Below are positions 26,661-34,878 of a stretch of 64,000 nt of DNA, one piece after another. Location: the NCBI GenBank assembly GCA_001464335.1, contig LNEV01000009.1, forward strand, positions 366,822 through 430,821, in the 5' to 3' direction. Source of the stretch: Rhizobiales bacterium Ga0077545 (lineage in GTDB: Bacteria; Pseudomonadota; Alphaproteobacteria; Rhizobiales; Methylopilaceae). The first letter of the stretch is position 1, and every line of letters begins with the position of its first letter. The notes under the pieces were generated by a model. The model was not told where the DNA came from and searched no databases. It worked only from the letters and a program-made list of their open reading frames with translations. Both the position numbers and the translations under genes were made by a program.

Positions 26661-27506
26661 ATGAGCTCGAGAATACTTGCGGCCAGTGGCGGCGTTAAGC
26701 AGGTCATCTGTATAAACTGGGGCACAAAATACGGCGCTCCGTTTATCAATAGACTTTACGCGATGGTAAGGCGGAATATCACGCCTCCCTTCACGTTCAC
26801 ATGCTTCACCGACAGCCGTGAAAACTTGAACCCCGATATATTGTGCGAAGACTTGCCGCCCCTGGATGTGGAGGCAATGCCAACCAATACTCTGGGCATC
26901 TGGTCGAAAAGCCGCCTTTGGGGTCCAAAACTGGGCGATCTGTCGGGACCGGTCTTATTCCTCGATCTGGATATCGTCATCGTCGCATCGCTGGATGTCT
27001 TCTTCGAGAAGGGAGAACCCGACGATGTTATTCTGGCGCGAAACCAAACAACTCCTTTGGAGCGAATGGGCCAGACGTCTCTGTTCCGCTTTCCCGTGGG
27101 TGGACTTGTGTCCCTGCAGGAAAAGTTCAGAGCCGATCCGCAAGGTGTCGCCGACAAGTACAGGTTTGAGCAGCGGTTCGTGACACGCAATGTCCCGGGC
27201 GGCGTCAAATTCTTTGCCCGCCATCTAGTTCTGCACTTCAGAAACGACTGCCGGTGGCCGTTTCCACTCAATTACGTTCTTGCTCCCCGATTGCCAAAAC
27301 GGGCACGGGTTGTGCTTTTCCCGAGAGGGTTGTGGCCGCAGCATGCTATCGAGGGCAGGTATGGGGTTCGCGGAGTTCCTGCCACGCCGCTCGAGCACAT
27401 AAAGGGTGTGACGGACCGTGCCAAACGAGGGAAAACGGCACCGTTCAAATATTTGCGGCACTATATTCGACCAACTCCCTGGGTCGCTGAACATTGGCGC
27501 GAGTGA
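26661..27506 (+). CDS. Putative glycosyltransferase (nucleotide-sugar transferase-like)
   Basis: 281 aa. The N-terminus VICINWGTKYGAPFINRLYAMV, the TFTCFTDS segment and VLFLDLDIVIVASLDVFF (with a DxD metal-binding motif) fit a GT-A fold glycosyltransferase-like protein. No signal peptide or membrane helix is evident. The Met at 26661 has GGAAG upstream. Longer starts would run into the islet repeat and read non-conserved sequence. The gene is the first chromosomal gene after the islet, so its promoter region may have been replaced by the insertion. Donor and acceptor are unknown. Confidence 0.65.
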   Translation: MSSRILAASGGVKQVICINWGTKYGAPFINRLYAMVRRNITPPFTFTCFTDSRENLNPDILCEDLPPLDVEAMPTNTLGIWSKSRLWGPKLGDLSGPVLFLDLDIVIVASLDVFFEKGEPDDVILARNQTTPLERMGQTSLFRFPVGGLVSLQEKFRADPQGVADKYRFEQRFVTRNVPGGVKFFARHLVLHFRNDCRWPFPLNYVLAPRLPKRARVVLFPRGLWPQHAIEGRYGVRGVPATPLEHIKGVTDRAKRGKTAPFKYLRHYIRPTPWVAEHWRE

Positions 27507-27606
27507 TGGCCCAAGAGATTCGTGTCGGCTAAGAATTTCGGGAGCGGACGCGGAATTAAGATGTATTCCGAGTCATCGCCTCCGAGTGGTGCCCTGCGCC
27601 CCAGTT

Positions 27607-27637
27607 TTGACACTTTATTCGCGCTCGGTGGGATTAA
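27607..27637 (+). promoter_or_regulatory. Possible sigma-70 promoter for rlpA
   Basis: TTGACA (27607-27612) is followed after 19 nt by GATTAA (27632-27637). This lies just upstream of the rlpA start at 27665. The -35 is perfect, but the spacing is longer than usual and the -10 is poor. Confidence 0.25.
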
Positions 27638-27664
27638 CGATTGAGGCGAAATAGCGGGGTGGGG

Positions 27665-28648
27665 ATGCCGGGCGCGAAAGCGACAGCTCCTAGATTGCAG
27701 GATGTCCGCCGGATCGCCTTCGCGGTGTTGACCGCTGCCGCCTGCTCCACGCTCGCCGGATGCTCCACCAAACAGGCCGCTGCTCCTGCGCTGAACCTTA
27801 CAGCGACCACGCAGGTTGCCGCGCAGACGGATGAAGCCAAGTCCGGCGAGGGAACCGACGGCAAGGGCTCTCGACCTTACAGAGTCGCCGGATCAGCCTC
27901 TGCAATCGAGAGCTTCGAAGGCTATTCCGCCGAAGGCCTCTCATCCTGGTACGGCACGTTCTTTCACGGTCGCACGACCGCGAACGGCGAGGTTTTTGAC
28001 AAGACGCAGCTTTCGGCCGCCCATCCCAGCATGCCGCTGCCATCCTATGCCCGCGTTACCAATACCTCAAACGGCAAATCCGTCGTCGTCCGAGTGAACG
28101 ATCGCGGCCCATTCCACGGGAACCGTGCGCTCGATGTCTCTGAAGGCGCAGCAGATTTGCTCGGCTTCAAGAATCACGGAATGGCACGCGTCCGCATCGA
28201 TTATGTCGGGCCAGCCTCGCTGCAGGGCAGCGACAACGAACAGCTGATGGCGAGCTATCGCGAAAATGGACACGCACCGGCTGGTGTGATGCTGGCAAGC
28301 GTCAGCCACCCAGCGGCACAGCCCGAAAGCGGTCCGACACCGGCAGCCATGGGTCTCCGCAGTTCGGCACCGTCTGCATCCGCCCCGCCCCCCGTTTCAC
28401 CGGCTGTGCAGGCAGCCTCCGCAACCGTCCCCCCCAAACCCATCTCCGCGCCTCAAGCAAGCAAGCCTGAACCTGCGGCAACCCAAACGGCAGCGACAAC
28501 ACCAGTTGATGTCGCATCGCGCATCCAGGCGAGCTTCGGCAGCATGAACACGCCGCCTCCTGTCCAAGGGCGCGAGCGCCCGCAGATGGTTCAGCCGGTC
28601 CTCAGCGGCTTTGCCTTCGAGCCGTCCACATTCACGGCGCCACGCTGA
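27665..28648 (+). CDS. rlpA: Septal ring lytic transglycosylase RlpA family lipoprotein
   Basis: About 327 aa. A lipoprotein signal ends in LAGC, with the Cys as lipidation site. The RlpA-like double-psi beta-barrel covers about residues 85-180: GLSSWYGTFFHGRTTANGEVFD, in two parts, then LPSYARVTNTSNGKSVVVRV, NDRGPFHGNRALDVSEGAA and LLGF. The enzyme cleaves peptidoglycan strands lacking stem peptides at the septum. The C-terminal 140 residues are Pro/Ala/Ser-rich and I see no SPOR domain. The start is ATG 27665 behind a G-rich site. A DacC-like gene follows, so the area is devoted to the cell wall. Confidence 0.88.
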   Translation: MPGAKATAPRLQDVRRIAFAVLTAAACSTLAGCSTKQAAAPALNLTATTQVAAQTDEAKSGEGTDGKGSRPYRVAGSASAIESFEGYSAEGLSSWYGTFFHGRTTANGEVFDKTQLSAAHPSMPLPSYARVTNTSNGKSVVVRVNDRGPFHGNRALDVSEGAADLLGFKNHGMARVRIDYVGPASLQGSDNEQLMASYRENGHAPAGVMLASVSHPAAQPESGPTPAAMGLRSSAPSASAPPPVSPAVQAASATVPPKPISAPQASKPEPAATQTAATTPVDVASRIQASFGSMNTPPPVQGRERPQMVQPVLSGFAFEPSTFTAPR

Positions 28649-28711
28649 CGCTTATCCATTGAACCGCCCGTACGGCTCGCGCTAACTAACGGCGACGAGG
28701 CCGATACAACC

Positions 28712-29905
28712 ATGGCGATGAACCCGGTAAAGCTTTTTCGGGCCGCATTTTTCGCGGCGCTTCTTTTCGTGCCCTCTCAAATTCAGGCCGAAACGTTCGA
28801 CAGCGAAGCGCGTCAAGCGATTCTTATCGACGCCACCAACGACTCCGTTCTCTACAGCAAGAACCCGGATGCGGCTTTCGCGCCGGCGAGTCTCGCCAAG
28901 CTCATGACGCTCGCCGTTGCTTTCAACGAGATCAAGCACGGCCGGTTGTCGCCCGAGACCGAGTTTGTGATGACCGAGCATGCCTGGCGCACAGGCGGGG
29001 CGCCGGCGCGTACAACGACCATGTTCGCTCGACCGAACTCCAGGGTGACGGTGCGCGATCTTCTTCGCGGTATTGCCATCGTCGTCGCCAACGACGGCGC
29101 AATCGCATTGGCCGAGGGAGTTGCAAAATCGGAATCGGAGTTTGCCGAACGGATGAATCGCTATGCGAAAGAGATCGGCCTCAACTCCTCATCCTTCGTC
29201 AATCCGACCGGCTTGCCCCAGGAGGGGCAGCGGACCACCGTGCGGGATCTTGGCCGTCTGATGCAGCACATCATCTCGAACAATCCCGATCTCTACAGCG
29301 TGTTCGGCGAACCAGACCTCGATTACGGCGGGATCAAGCAGCAGAACCGCAATCCTCTCTACGGCAATTACAGCGGTATGGACGGTGGCGCGATCGGCTC
29401 TGTCGCCGGGGATGGACACATGATCGTCGTGTCGGCCGTTCGCAACGGCAAACGCCTCATCGCGGTGCTGACCGGACTTGCTGACGAAAAAGCCAGAACC
29501 CGGGCCGCAACCGCACTGCTCGACTGGGGCTTCAACGCCTATATCGACCGGGAAATTTTCAATGCTGGAGATGTTGTCGCAAGCGCGCAGGTGTTCGGAG
29601 GAACGCAAGGCAGCGTGAAGCTCGTCACGCAGGCCAATGTGACGCTGCCGGTTCCGAAGGACGGCAACAGCCGGATCGTCGCGCGGGTGGTTTATCGCGG
29701 GCCTGTGAAGGCGCCGGTCAAGGTCGGCGACAGGGTGGGCGCGCTCCGCATCTGGAGGGACAATCTCCTGCAGAGCGAGGTGCCGCTTGTGGCGAGTGAA
29801 ACCGTGGAGGAGGGGACGCTGTGGCTCCGCGCGCTCGACGCCACATATGAGCTGCTCGCGGGACCCCTCCATTCACTCCGCACCCGCTTTCTCGTGCCAG
29901 CCTGA
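28712..29905 (+). CDS. D-alanyl-D-alanine carboxypeptidase family protein with altered active-site motifs
   Basis: A 397-aa protein of the DacA/DacC (PBP5/6) family. It has an N-terminal signal peptide ending near QIQA. The nucleophile motif SxxK is intact: Ser60 and Lys63 in FAPASLAKLMT. The second motif, usually S(G/A)N, reads VAN in IVVANDGAIALAEG. The KTG triad expected after MDG reads AIG in GMDGGAIGSVAGDGH. The C-terminal beta domain typical of PBP5 is present (VTLPVPKDGNSRIVARVVYR). Loss of both conserved residues suggests weak or no carboxypeptidase activity. tmk begins 4 bp after the stop, so it probably heads the tmk-holB-metG transcript. Confidence 0.82.
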   Translation: MAMNPVKLFRAAFFAALLFVPSQIQAETFDSEARQAILIDATNDSVLYSKNPDAAFAPASLAKLMTLAVAFNEIKHGRLSPETEFVMTEHAWRTGGAPARTTTMFARPNSRVTVRDLLRGIAIVVANDGAIALAEGVAKSESEFAERMNRYAKEIGLNSSSFVNPTGLPQEGQRTTVRDLGRLMQHIISNNPDLYSVFGEPDLDYGGIKQQNRNPLYGNYSGMDGGAIGSVAGDGHMIVVSAVRNGKRLIAVLTGLADEKARTRAATALLDWGFNAYIDREIFNAGDVVASAQVFGGTQGSVKLVTQANVTLPVPKDGNSRIVARVVYRGPVKAPVKVGDRVGALRIWRDNLLQSEVPLVASETVEEGTLWLRALDATYELLAGPLHSLRTRFLVPA

Positions 29906-29909
29906 TCGT

Positions 29910-30554
29910 ATGGCCAACTTGCGGAAATTCATCACATTCGAAGGCGGCGAGGGGACAGGCAAGTCCACCCAGTCCGAGCTTCTGGCCGGACGGCTTCGTG
30001 CCTACGGTTATGAGGTCGTAACGACGCGAGAGCCGGGCGGATCGCCAACGGCCGAATATCTGCGAGATATTATTCTGTCCGGGAAAGCCAAGCAGTTTGG
30101 CGCATTCGCCGAGACAACGCTTTTTTCTGCTGCCCGCATCGATCATCTGCGCGAGACGATCGAACCTGCTCTCAAAAGAGATTCCTGGGTTATCTGCGAT
30201 CGCTTTCTTGATTCCACGCGCGCTTATCAGGGAGCGCTTGGCAATCTCGACCCGCGCGTGCTGAAAGCTCTCGAGCGTGTTGTGATCGGCGACATGATGC
30301 CGGGCCTGACATTTGTGCTCGATCTGCCGCCCGAAGAAGGCTTGCGCCGCGCGCAGACGCGCGCACGAGGCGCTGCCCCAGACCGCTTCGAAAGCGAGGA
30401 GATCGATTACCACAAGGCTTTGCGCAAAGCGTTTCTCGACATCGCTTCCAAGGAACCCGACCGCATCGCCGTCATCGACGGTGAAGCGACGGCAGACCGC
30501 ATTGCCGATCAGGTCTGGTCCGAGGTGACACGCCGCTTTGGGATCGATGCATGA
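29910..30554 (+). CDS. tmk: Thymidylate kinase
   Basis: A 214-aa dTMP kinase that makes dTDP for DNA synthesis. The P-loop is FEGGEGTGKSTQ, the DR(Y/F) motif is CDRFLDSTRAYQG and the lid is RAQTRARGAAPDRFE. The start MANLRKFITFEGGEG at 29910 is 4 bp from the preceding stop. Its own stop overlaps the holB start as ATGA. Confidence 0.95.
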   Translation: MANLRKFITFEGGEGTGKSTQSELLAGRLRAYGYEVVTTREPGGSPTAEYLRDIILSGKAKQFGAFAETTLFSAARIDHLRETIEPALKRDSWVICDRFLDSTRAYQGALGNLDPRVLKALERVVIGDMMPGLTFVLDLPPEEGLRRAQTRARGAAPDRFESEEIDYHKALRKAFLDIASKEPDRIAVIDGEATADRIADQVWSEVTRRFGIDA

Positions 30555-31612
30555 GTGACAGCGATTCCGTCGAAATCGACCGGCTCGACGACGCCCCCCA
30601 CCCTCGCGAGACCATGCGCCTTGCCGGCCATCGCGACGCCGAACAGATTCTGCTGAACGCCTACCGTTCCAACCGGATGCACCACGCATGGATTATCGGG
30701 GGCGAGGAGGGGATAGGAAAAGCCACTTTGGCCTACCGCTTTGCGCGGTTCATTCTGGCCAATCCCAATCCCGACGCAGCGCCCGTTCAGGCCGCGAACG
30801 ACCTTTCGGTCGATCCCGGTGTTCCGGCGGTACGGCGCGTTACCCAGCAATCGCATCCGGATCTGTTCGCGCTGAGGCGCGGACTGAATGCCGATCGCAA
30901 GAACATCGCCTCGGAAACGCGCGTCGACGAGGTACGTAAACTTGTCTCCTTCTTCACCACCACGGCCGGGGAAGGGGGCTGGCGGATCGCCATCGTCGAC
31001 ACCGCCGACGATCTCAACGTCAACGCTGCGAATGCGCTTTTGAAGGTGCTTGAAGAGCCGCCGCCGCGTTCGCTCTTTCTCATTCTGTCAGTCGCGCCCA
31101 AGCGCCTTTTGCCGACGATCCGTTCGCGCTGCCGCACGCTGCTTTTGAAGCCCTTGACCAATGTCGAGGTGCTGGACGTCCTGGAAGGTCTCCCCGGCAT
31201 CACGGGGGACACCTCGCCGGACGAATTGAAACGCATTTCGGAGGTGGCCGAAGGCTCAGTCCGCCGCGCTGCGAGCATGCTGGCGGAAGACAGCCTCGCG
31301 CTGCGCGATGTTCTGGCTGGAATGCTGGAGAGGCTGCCGAACCTCGAACACGCGGAAATCCATGGCCTTGCCGAAAAGATCGCCGCACGGGTAGGCGGTC
31401 AGAGCTTTGACCTGTTTCTCGGTTTCATTCAGGACTGGCTGCACCAGCGGCTAACCCACGGAGCCCAAAGGGGGGATGCCAAGCTTGCGGCATGGGCGGC
31501 GCTGTGGGAGAAAACGGCGCGCACGGCCCGCGAGGCCGAGACCTTCAATCTCGACAAACGCCCGCTCGTGCTTTCGATCTTCTCCGATCTTGCTGCGGTG
31601 ACGCGCGGCTGA
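30551..31612 (+). CDS. holB: DNA polymerase III subunit delta'
   Basis: 353 aa. It is part of the clamp-loader complex that loads the beta clamp. The sequence HHAWIIGGEEGIGKATLAYRFAR is the modified P-loop of delta', and NVNAANALLKVLEEPPPRSLFLILSVAP with RSRCRTLLLKPL is the sensor/arginine region. The zinc-binding Cys module of DnaX is absent, as usual for this subunit. It is coupled to tmk by an ATGA overlap and followed by metG after 18 bp; tmk-holB-metG-tatD-MBL is a common alphaproteobacterial operon. Confidence 0.93.
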   Translation: MSDSDSVEIDRLDDAPHPRETMRLAGHRDAEQILLNAYRSNRMHHAWIIGGEEGIGKATLAYRFARFILANPNPDAAPVQAANDLSVDPGVPAVRRVTQQSHPDLFALRRGLNADRKNIASETRVDEVRKLVSFFTTTAGEGGWRIAIVDTADDLNVNAANALLKVLEEPPPRSLFLILSVAPKRLLPTIRSRCRTLLLKPLTNVEVLDVLEGLPGITGDTSPDELKRISEVAEGSVRRAASMLAEDSLALRDVLAGMLERLPNLEHAEIHGLAEKIAARVGGQSFDLFLGFIQDWLHQRLTHGAQRGDAKLAAWAALWEKTARTAREAETFNLDKRPLVLSIFSDLAAVTRG

Positions 31613-31630
31613 TCCTCTTGTCAGGAAACC

Positions 31631-33190
31631 ATGGCCGAGCGTTCCTCCTATTACATCACGACCGCTATCGCGTATCCCAACGGTTCACCTCATATCGGCC
31701 ATGCCTACGAGGTCATCGCAACAGATGCGATCGCGCGATTCCACCGGCTGGACGGACGCGATGTGTTTTTCATGACCGGCGCGGACGAGCATGGGATCAA
31801 AATGCTTCAGACGGCGCAGAAGGCGGGCATCACGCCGGCCGATCTCGTCGCGCGCAACGTTCCACAGTTTCAGGATATGTGCGCCCGGCTCAACATTTCC
31901 TTCGACCGCTACATCCGCACCACTGAACCGGCGCATCACAAAGCCTCTCAAGCGATCTGGGAGAAGATGCAGGAGAGGGGTGACATCTATCTCGACACCT
32001 ATGCCGGCTGGTATTCGGTGCGCGACGAGGCCTTCTATGCGGAGGATGAGACCACGGTGAACGATAGTGTTCGCCTTGGGCCTCAAGGTACGCCAGTGGA
32101 ATGGGTGGAGGAAAAGAGCTATTTCTTCCGCCTGTCGGCCTATCAGGACCGCCTGCTGAAACTCTATGCGGACAATCCCGATTTCATCGGCCCGGACGCG
32201 CGGCGCAACGAAGTCGTCAGCTTCGTCAAAGGCGGTCTGCAGGACCTCTCGATCAGCCGAACGACATTCGACTGGGGCATCAAGGTTCCGGGAGATGACG
32301 AGCACATCATGTATGTGTGGGTCGACGCGCTGACGAACTATCTTACGGGCGTCGGCTATCCCGACACCGGATCGGAAAGCTTCCAGAAATACTGGCCGGC
32401 CGATGTGCATGTCATCGGCAAGGACATCATCCGGTTCCACGCGGTCTACTGGCCGGCTTTCCTGCTCTCGGCAGGCCTCGATGTTCCGGCGCGCGTGTAC
32501 GCACACGGATTTCTTTTCAACAAGGGCGAGAAGATGTCGAAGTCGATCGGCAACGTCATCGACCCTTTTTCGCTGGCGGATGCCTACGGCGTCGACCAGA
32601 TGCGCTACTTCTTCCTGCGCGAAGTGCCGTTCGGCCAGGACGGCAGCTACAGCCACGAGGCCATCGTGCAGCGCATCAATGCCGATCTTGCCAACGATCT
32701 CGGCAATCTTGCGCAACGCTCCCTATCGATGATCGCCAAGAATTCTGCGGCGAAAGTACCCGCGCCGGATATGTTCAGCGATGCCGACAAGGCAATGCTT
32801 GGCGCCGCCGATGCTCTCGTCGCGGACGCGCGGAAGGCCATGAAGTCGTTTGCATTGCACACGATGCTGGCGTCGATCTGGAAGGTCGTTGCGGATGCGA
32901 ACCGTTATTTCGCGTCCGAAGAGCCCTGGAAGCTGAAGGACAATCCGGCCCGGCGTGACACGGTGCTGTACACGACGATCGAGGTTATCCGGAACATCGC
33001 CATCCTGACACAGCCTGTGACGCCTACGGCGTCGGCAAGGCTGCTCGATCTGCTGGCGGTGCCTCACGAGGCCCGGACGTTCGCTAGCCTTGGGGAAGGG
33101 GGGCGCCTGACTCCCGGCACCGAGCTTCCTGCGCCCGCTCCTGTCTTTCCACGCTTTGTGGAGGCCGAGGAGGACGCGACCGCGAAATGA
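31631..33190 (+). CDS. metG: Methionyl-tRNA synthetase
   Basis: A 519-aa class I synthetase that charges tRNA-Met. The HIGH motif is in [22 protein letters not shown] is present, and KMSKS is in [13 protein letters not shown]. It lacks a zinc-binding CxxC knuckle insert and the C-terminal dimerisation/tRNA-binding domain, matching the shorter MetRS form common in alphaproteobacteria. The tatD start overlaps its stop (ATGA). Confidence 0.95.
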   Translation: MAERSSYYITTAIAYPNGSPHIGHAYEVIATDAIARFHRLDGRDVFFMTGADEHGIKMLQTAQKAGITPADLVARNVPQFQDMCARLNISFDRYIRTTEPAHHKASQAIWEKMQERGDIYLDTYAGWYSVRDEAFYAEDETTVNDSVRLGPQGTPVEWVEEKSYFFRLSAYQDRLLKLYADNPDFIGPDARRNEVVSFVKGGLQDLSISRTTFDWGIKVPGDDEHIMYVWVDALTNYLTGVGYPDTGSESFQKYWPADVHVIGKDIIRFHAVYWPAFLLSAGLDVPARVYAHGFLFNKGEKMSKSIGNVIDPFSLADAYGVDQMRYFFLREVPFGQDGSYSHEAIVQRINADLANDLGNLAQRSLSMIAKNSAAKVPAPDMFSDADKAMLGAADALVADARKAMKSFALHTMLASIWKVVADANRYFASEEPWKLKDNPARRDTVLYTTIEVIRNIAILTQPVTPTASARLLDLLAVPHEARTFASLGEGGRLTPGTELPAPAPVFPRFVEAEEDATAK

Positions 33191-33990
33191 TCGTCGACAG
33201 CCACTGCCATCTCGATTTTCCAGATTTCGCGCAGGATCGCGATGGGATCGTCGCACGCGCTCTTTCGGCCGGCGTCGGCGCGATGGTCACGATTTCCACG
33301 CGCGTCAGGCAATTCGATAAAATTCGCGACATTGTCGAGACTTACGACAATGTTTTCGGGTCTGTCGGCACGCATCCGCATCAGGCCGGCGAAGAACTGG
33401 ATGTCACCACAGACGAGCTGATCCGGCTTTCGGAGCATCCGAAGATCGTCGCCATTGGCGAGGCGGGGCTCGATTATCATTACGATCATTCGCCGCGTGA
33501 CGCCCAGGCTAAGAGCTTTCGCGTTCACATCGCCGCGGCCCGCCAGACCGGCCTTCCGCTGGTCATTCACGCACGGAACGCAGACGAGGATATGATCCGC
33601 ATTCTGGAGGATGAAACCTCCAGAGGCGCGTTTCCGGCAGTGCTGCACTGTTATTCATCAGGGCCGGAACTCGCCAGACGCGGTGTCAAGCTTGGGCTTT
33701 ACGTGTCGTTCTCCGGCATCCTGACATTCCGCAACTCGCAGAGCGTTCGCGACATCGCGGCCGATGTTCCGGCTGATCGTCTTCTTGTCGAAACCGACGC
33801 ACCGTTTCTCGCGCCCATGCCGCATCGCGGCCATACGAACGAGCCTGCATTCACCGTACACACGGCGCAAGTTCTGGCCGATGTGCGGAGCTGGACATTC
33901 GAGGAAACCGCCCGCCGCACGACAGAGAATTTTGCGCGTCTGTTCAGCAAAGTGCCGCGCCGTGCGCTGGCACTCGACGAGGCCGCGTGA
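33187..33990 (+). CDS. TatD family metal-dependent hydrolase
   Basis: A 267-aa TIM-barrel hydrolase of the TatD family (3'-5' DNA exonuclease/DNase type). It has the metal ligands DSHCHLDF at the N-terminus, [25 protein letters not shown] and [14 protein letters not shown]. It is coupled to metG by a 4-bp overlap and to the following gene by a GTGA overlap, so the three are probably one transcript. Confidence 0.93.
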   Translation: MIVDSHCHLDFPDFAQDRDGIVARALSAGVGAMVTISTRVRQFDKIRDIVETYDNVFGSVGTHPHQAGEELDVTTDELIRLSEHPKIVAIGEAGLDYHYDHSPRDAQAKSFRVHIAAARQTGLPLVIHARNADEDMIRILEDETSRGAFPAVLHCYSSGPELARRGVKLGLYVSFSGILTFRNSQSVRDIAADVPADRLLVETDAPFLAPMPHRGHTNEPAFTVHTAQVLADVRSWTFEETARRTTENFARLFSKVPRRALALDEAA

Positions 33991-34784
33991 GCCTCAGCAT
34001 CACCATACTTGGCTGCGGCTCATCCGGGGGCGTTCCGCGCGTGGCGCAGGGCTGGGGCAGATGCGATCCAAACGAGCCGAGAAACCGACGCCGCCGCTGC
34101 TCCATCCTGATACGCCGAACGGGAGAACAGGGAGAGACATGCGTTCTTGTCGACACTTCGCCCGATCTGCGTGAGCAGATCCTCGGCGCGAACATCGAGC
34201 GGCTCGACGGCGTGCTCATCACCCACGATCATGCCGACCACACCCACGGCATCGACGATCTGCGGCCGTTCTACGTCCAAACCCGCGAGCGCGTTCGCGT
34301 CTGGGTGGACCCCGTGACGTCGCCCAATCTGAGACACAGGTTTGGCTATGCCTTCGACGCGCCGCCGGGCAGCGATTACCCGCCGATCCTCATCCAGCAC
34401 AGCATGGAGCATGGCGAAGTCGTCGAAGTTTCAGGTCCAGGTGGCGTGATCGACGCCCTGCCGTTTCGGCTGCCACACGGCAACGTCGAGGCGCTCGGCA
34501 TCCGGGTCGGCGACATGGCCTATACGCCGGACGTCAGCGCCATTCCGACGGAATGCCTGGACTATCTGCGGGACCTTGATCTCTGGATCATCGACGCGCT
34601 TCGAATCGCGCCGCATCCGAGCCATTTCACGCTGGCTGAAGCGCTGGGCTGGATTGAGCAGATGAAACCGAAGCGAGCCGTGCTGACCAATCTCCACACG
34701 GACCTCGACTACAGAGGATTGCTGGAAAGTGTGCCGGAGAACGTCGTGCCGGCATATGACGGCCTGACGCTGAACTTCGCTTGA
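33987..34784 (+). CDS. MBL-fold metallo-hydrolase, PhnP-like
   Basis: 265 aa with a metallo-beta-lactamase fold. It has the N-terminal TILGCGSSGGVPR segment, the two-metal site THDHADHTHGIDDLR, and later LPHGNVEALGIRVG, MAYTPDVSAIP, DALRIAPHPSHFTLAEAL and TNLHTDLDY. This matches the PhnP-like phosphodiesterase group frequently found after tatD in this lineage. The exact substrate is unknown. The start is GTG overlapping the tatD stop. It is the last gene before the dif-like site and converges on the HerA-like gene. Confidence 0.88.
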   Translation: MSLSITILGCGSSGGVPRVAQGWGRCDPNEPRNRRRRCSILIRRTGEQGETCVLVDTSPDLREQILGANIERLDGVLITHDHADHTHGIDDLRPFYVQTRERVRVWVDPVTSPNLRHRFGYAFDAPPGSDYPPILIQHSMEHGEVVEVSGPGGVIDALPFRLPHGNVEALGIRVGDMAYTPDVSAIPTECLDYLRDLDLWIIDALRIAPHPSHFTLAEALGWIEQMKPKRAVLTNLHTDLDYRGLLESVPENVVPAYDGLTLNFA

Positions 34785-34805
34785 GCTAAAGCCTCCCCAT
34801 CGCTT

Positions 34806-34833
34806 TGGTTCCATAATATATCTTATGCGACTT
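34806..34833 (-). other. dif: Candidate chromosomal dif site (XerC/XerD recombination)
   Basis: A 28-bp site. Read on the minus strand it is an 11-bp XerC-type arm AAGTCGCATAA, a 6-bp centre GATATA and an 11-bp XerD-type arm TTATGGAACCA. The inner palindrome CATAA/TTATG around a 6-bp spacer and the CGCATAA of the XerC arm match the proteobacterial dif pattern. It lies in the 94-bp gap between convergent genes. All 13 GGGNAGGG octamers I found point to it: plus strand at 241, 8405, 11185, 15027, 15793, 20577, 30969 and 33093; minus strand at 37143, 38187, 43112, 48695 and 57024. This supports a terminus site. Confidence 0.8.
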
Positions 34834-34878
34834 GCGGATATGAAGGCCATGTATCCCCTGCGGGTCAGAACCTTGAAT

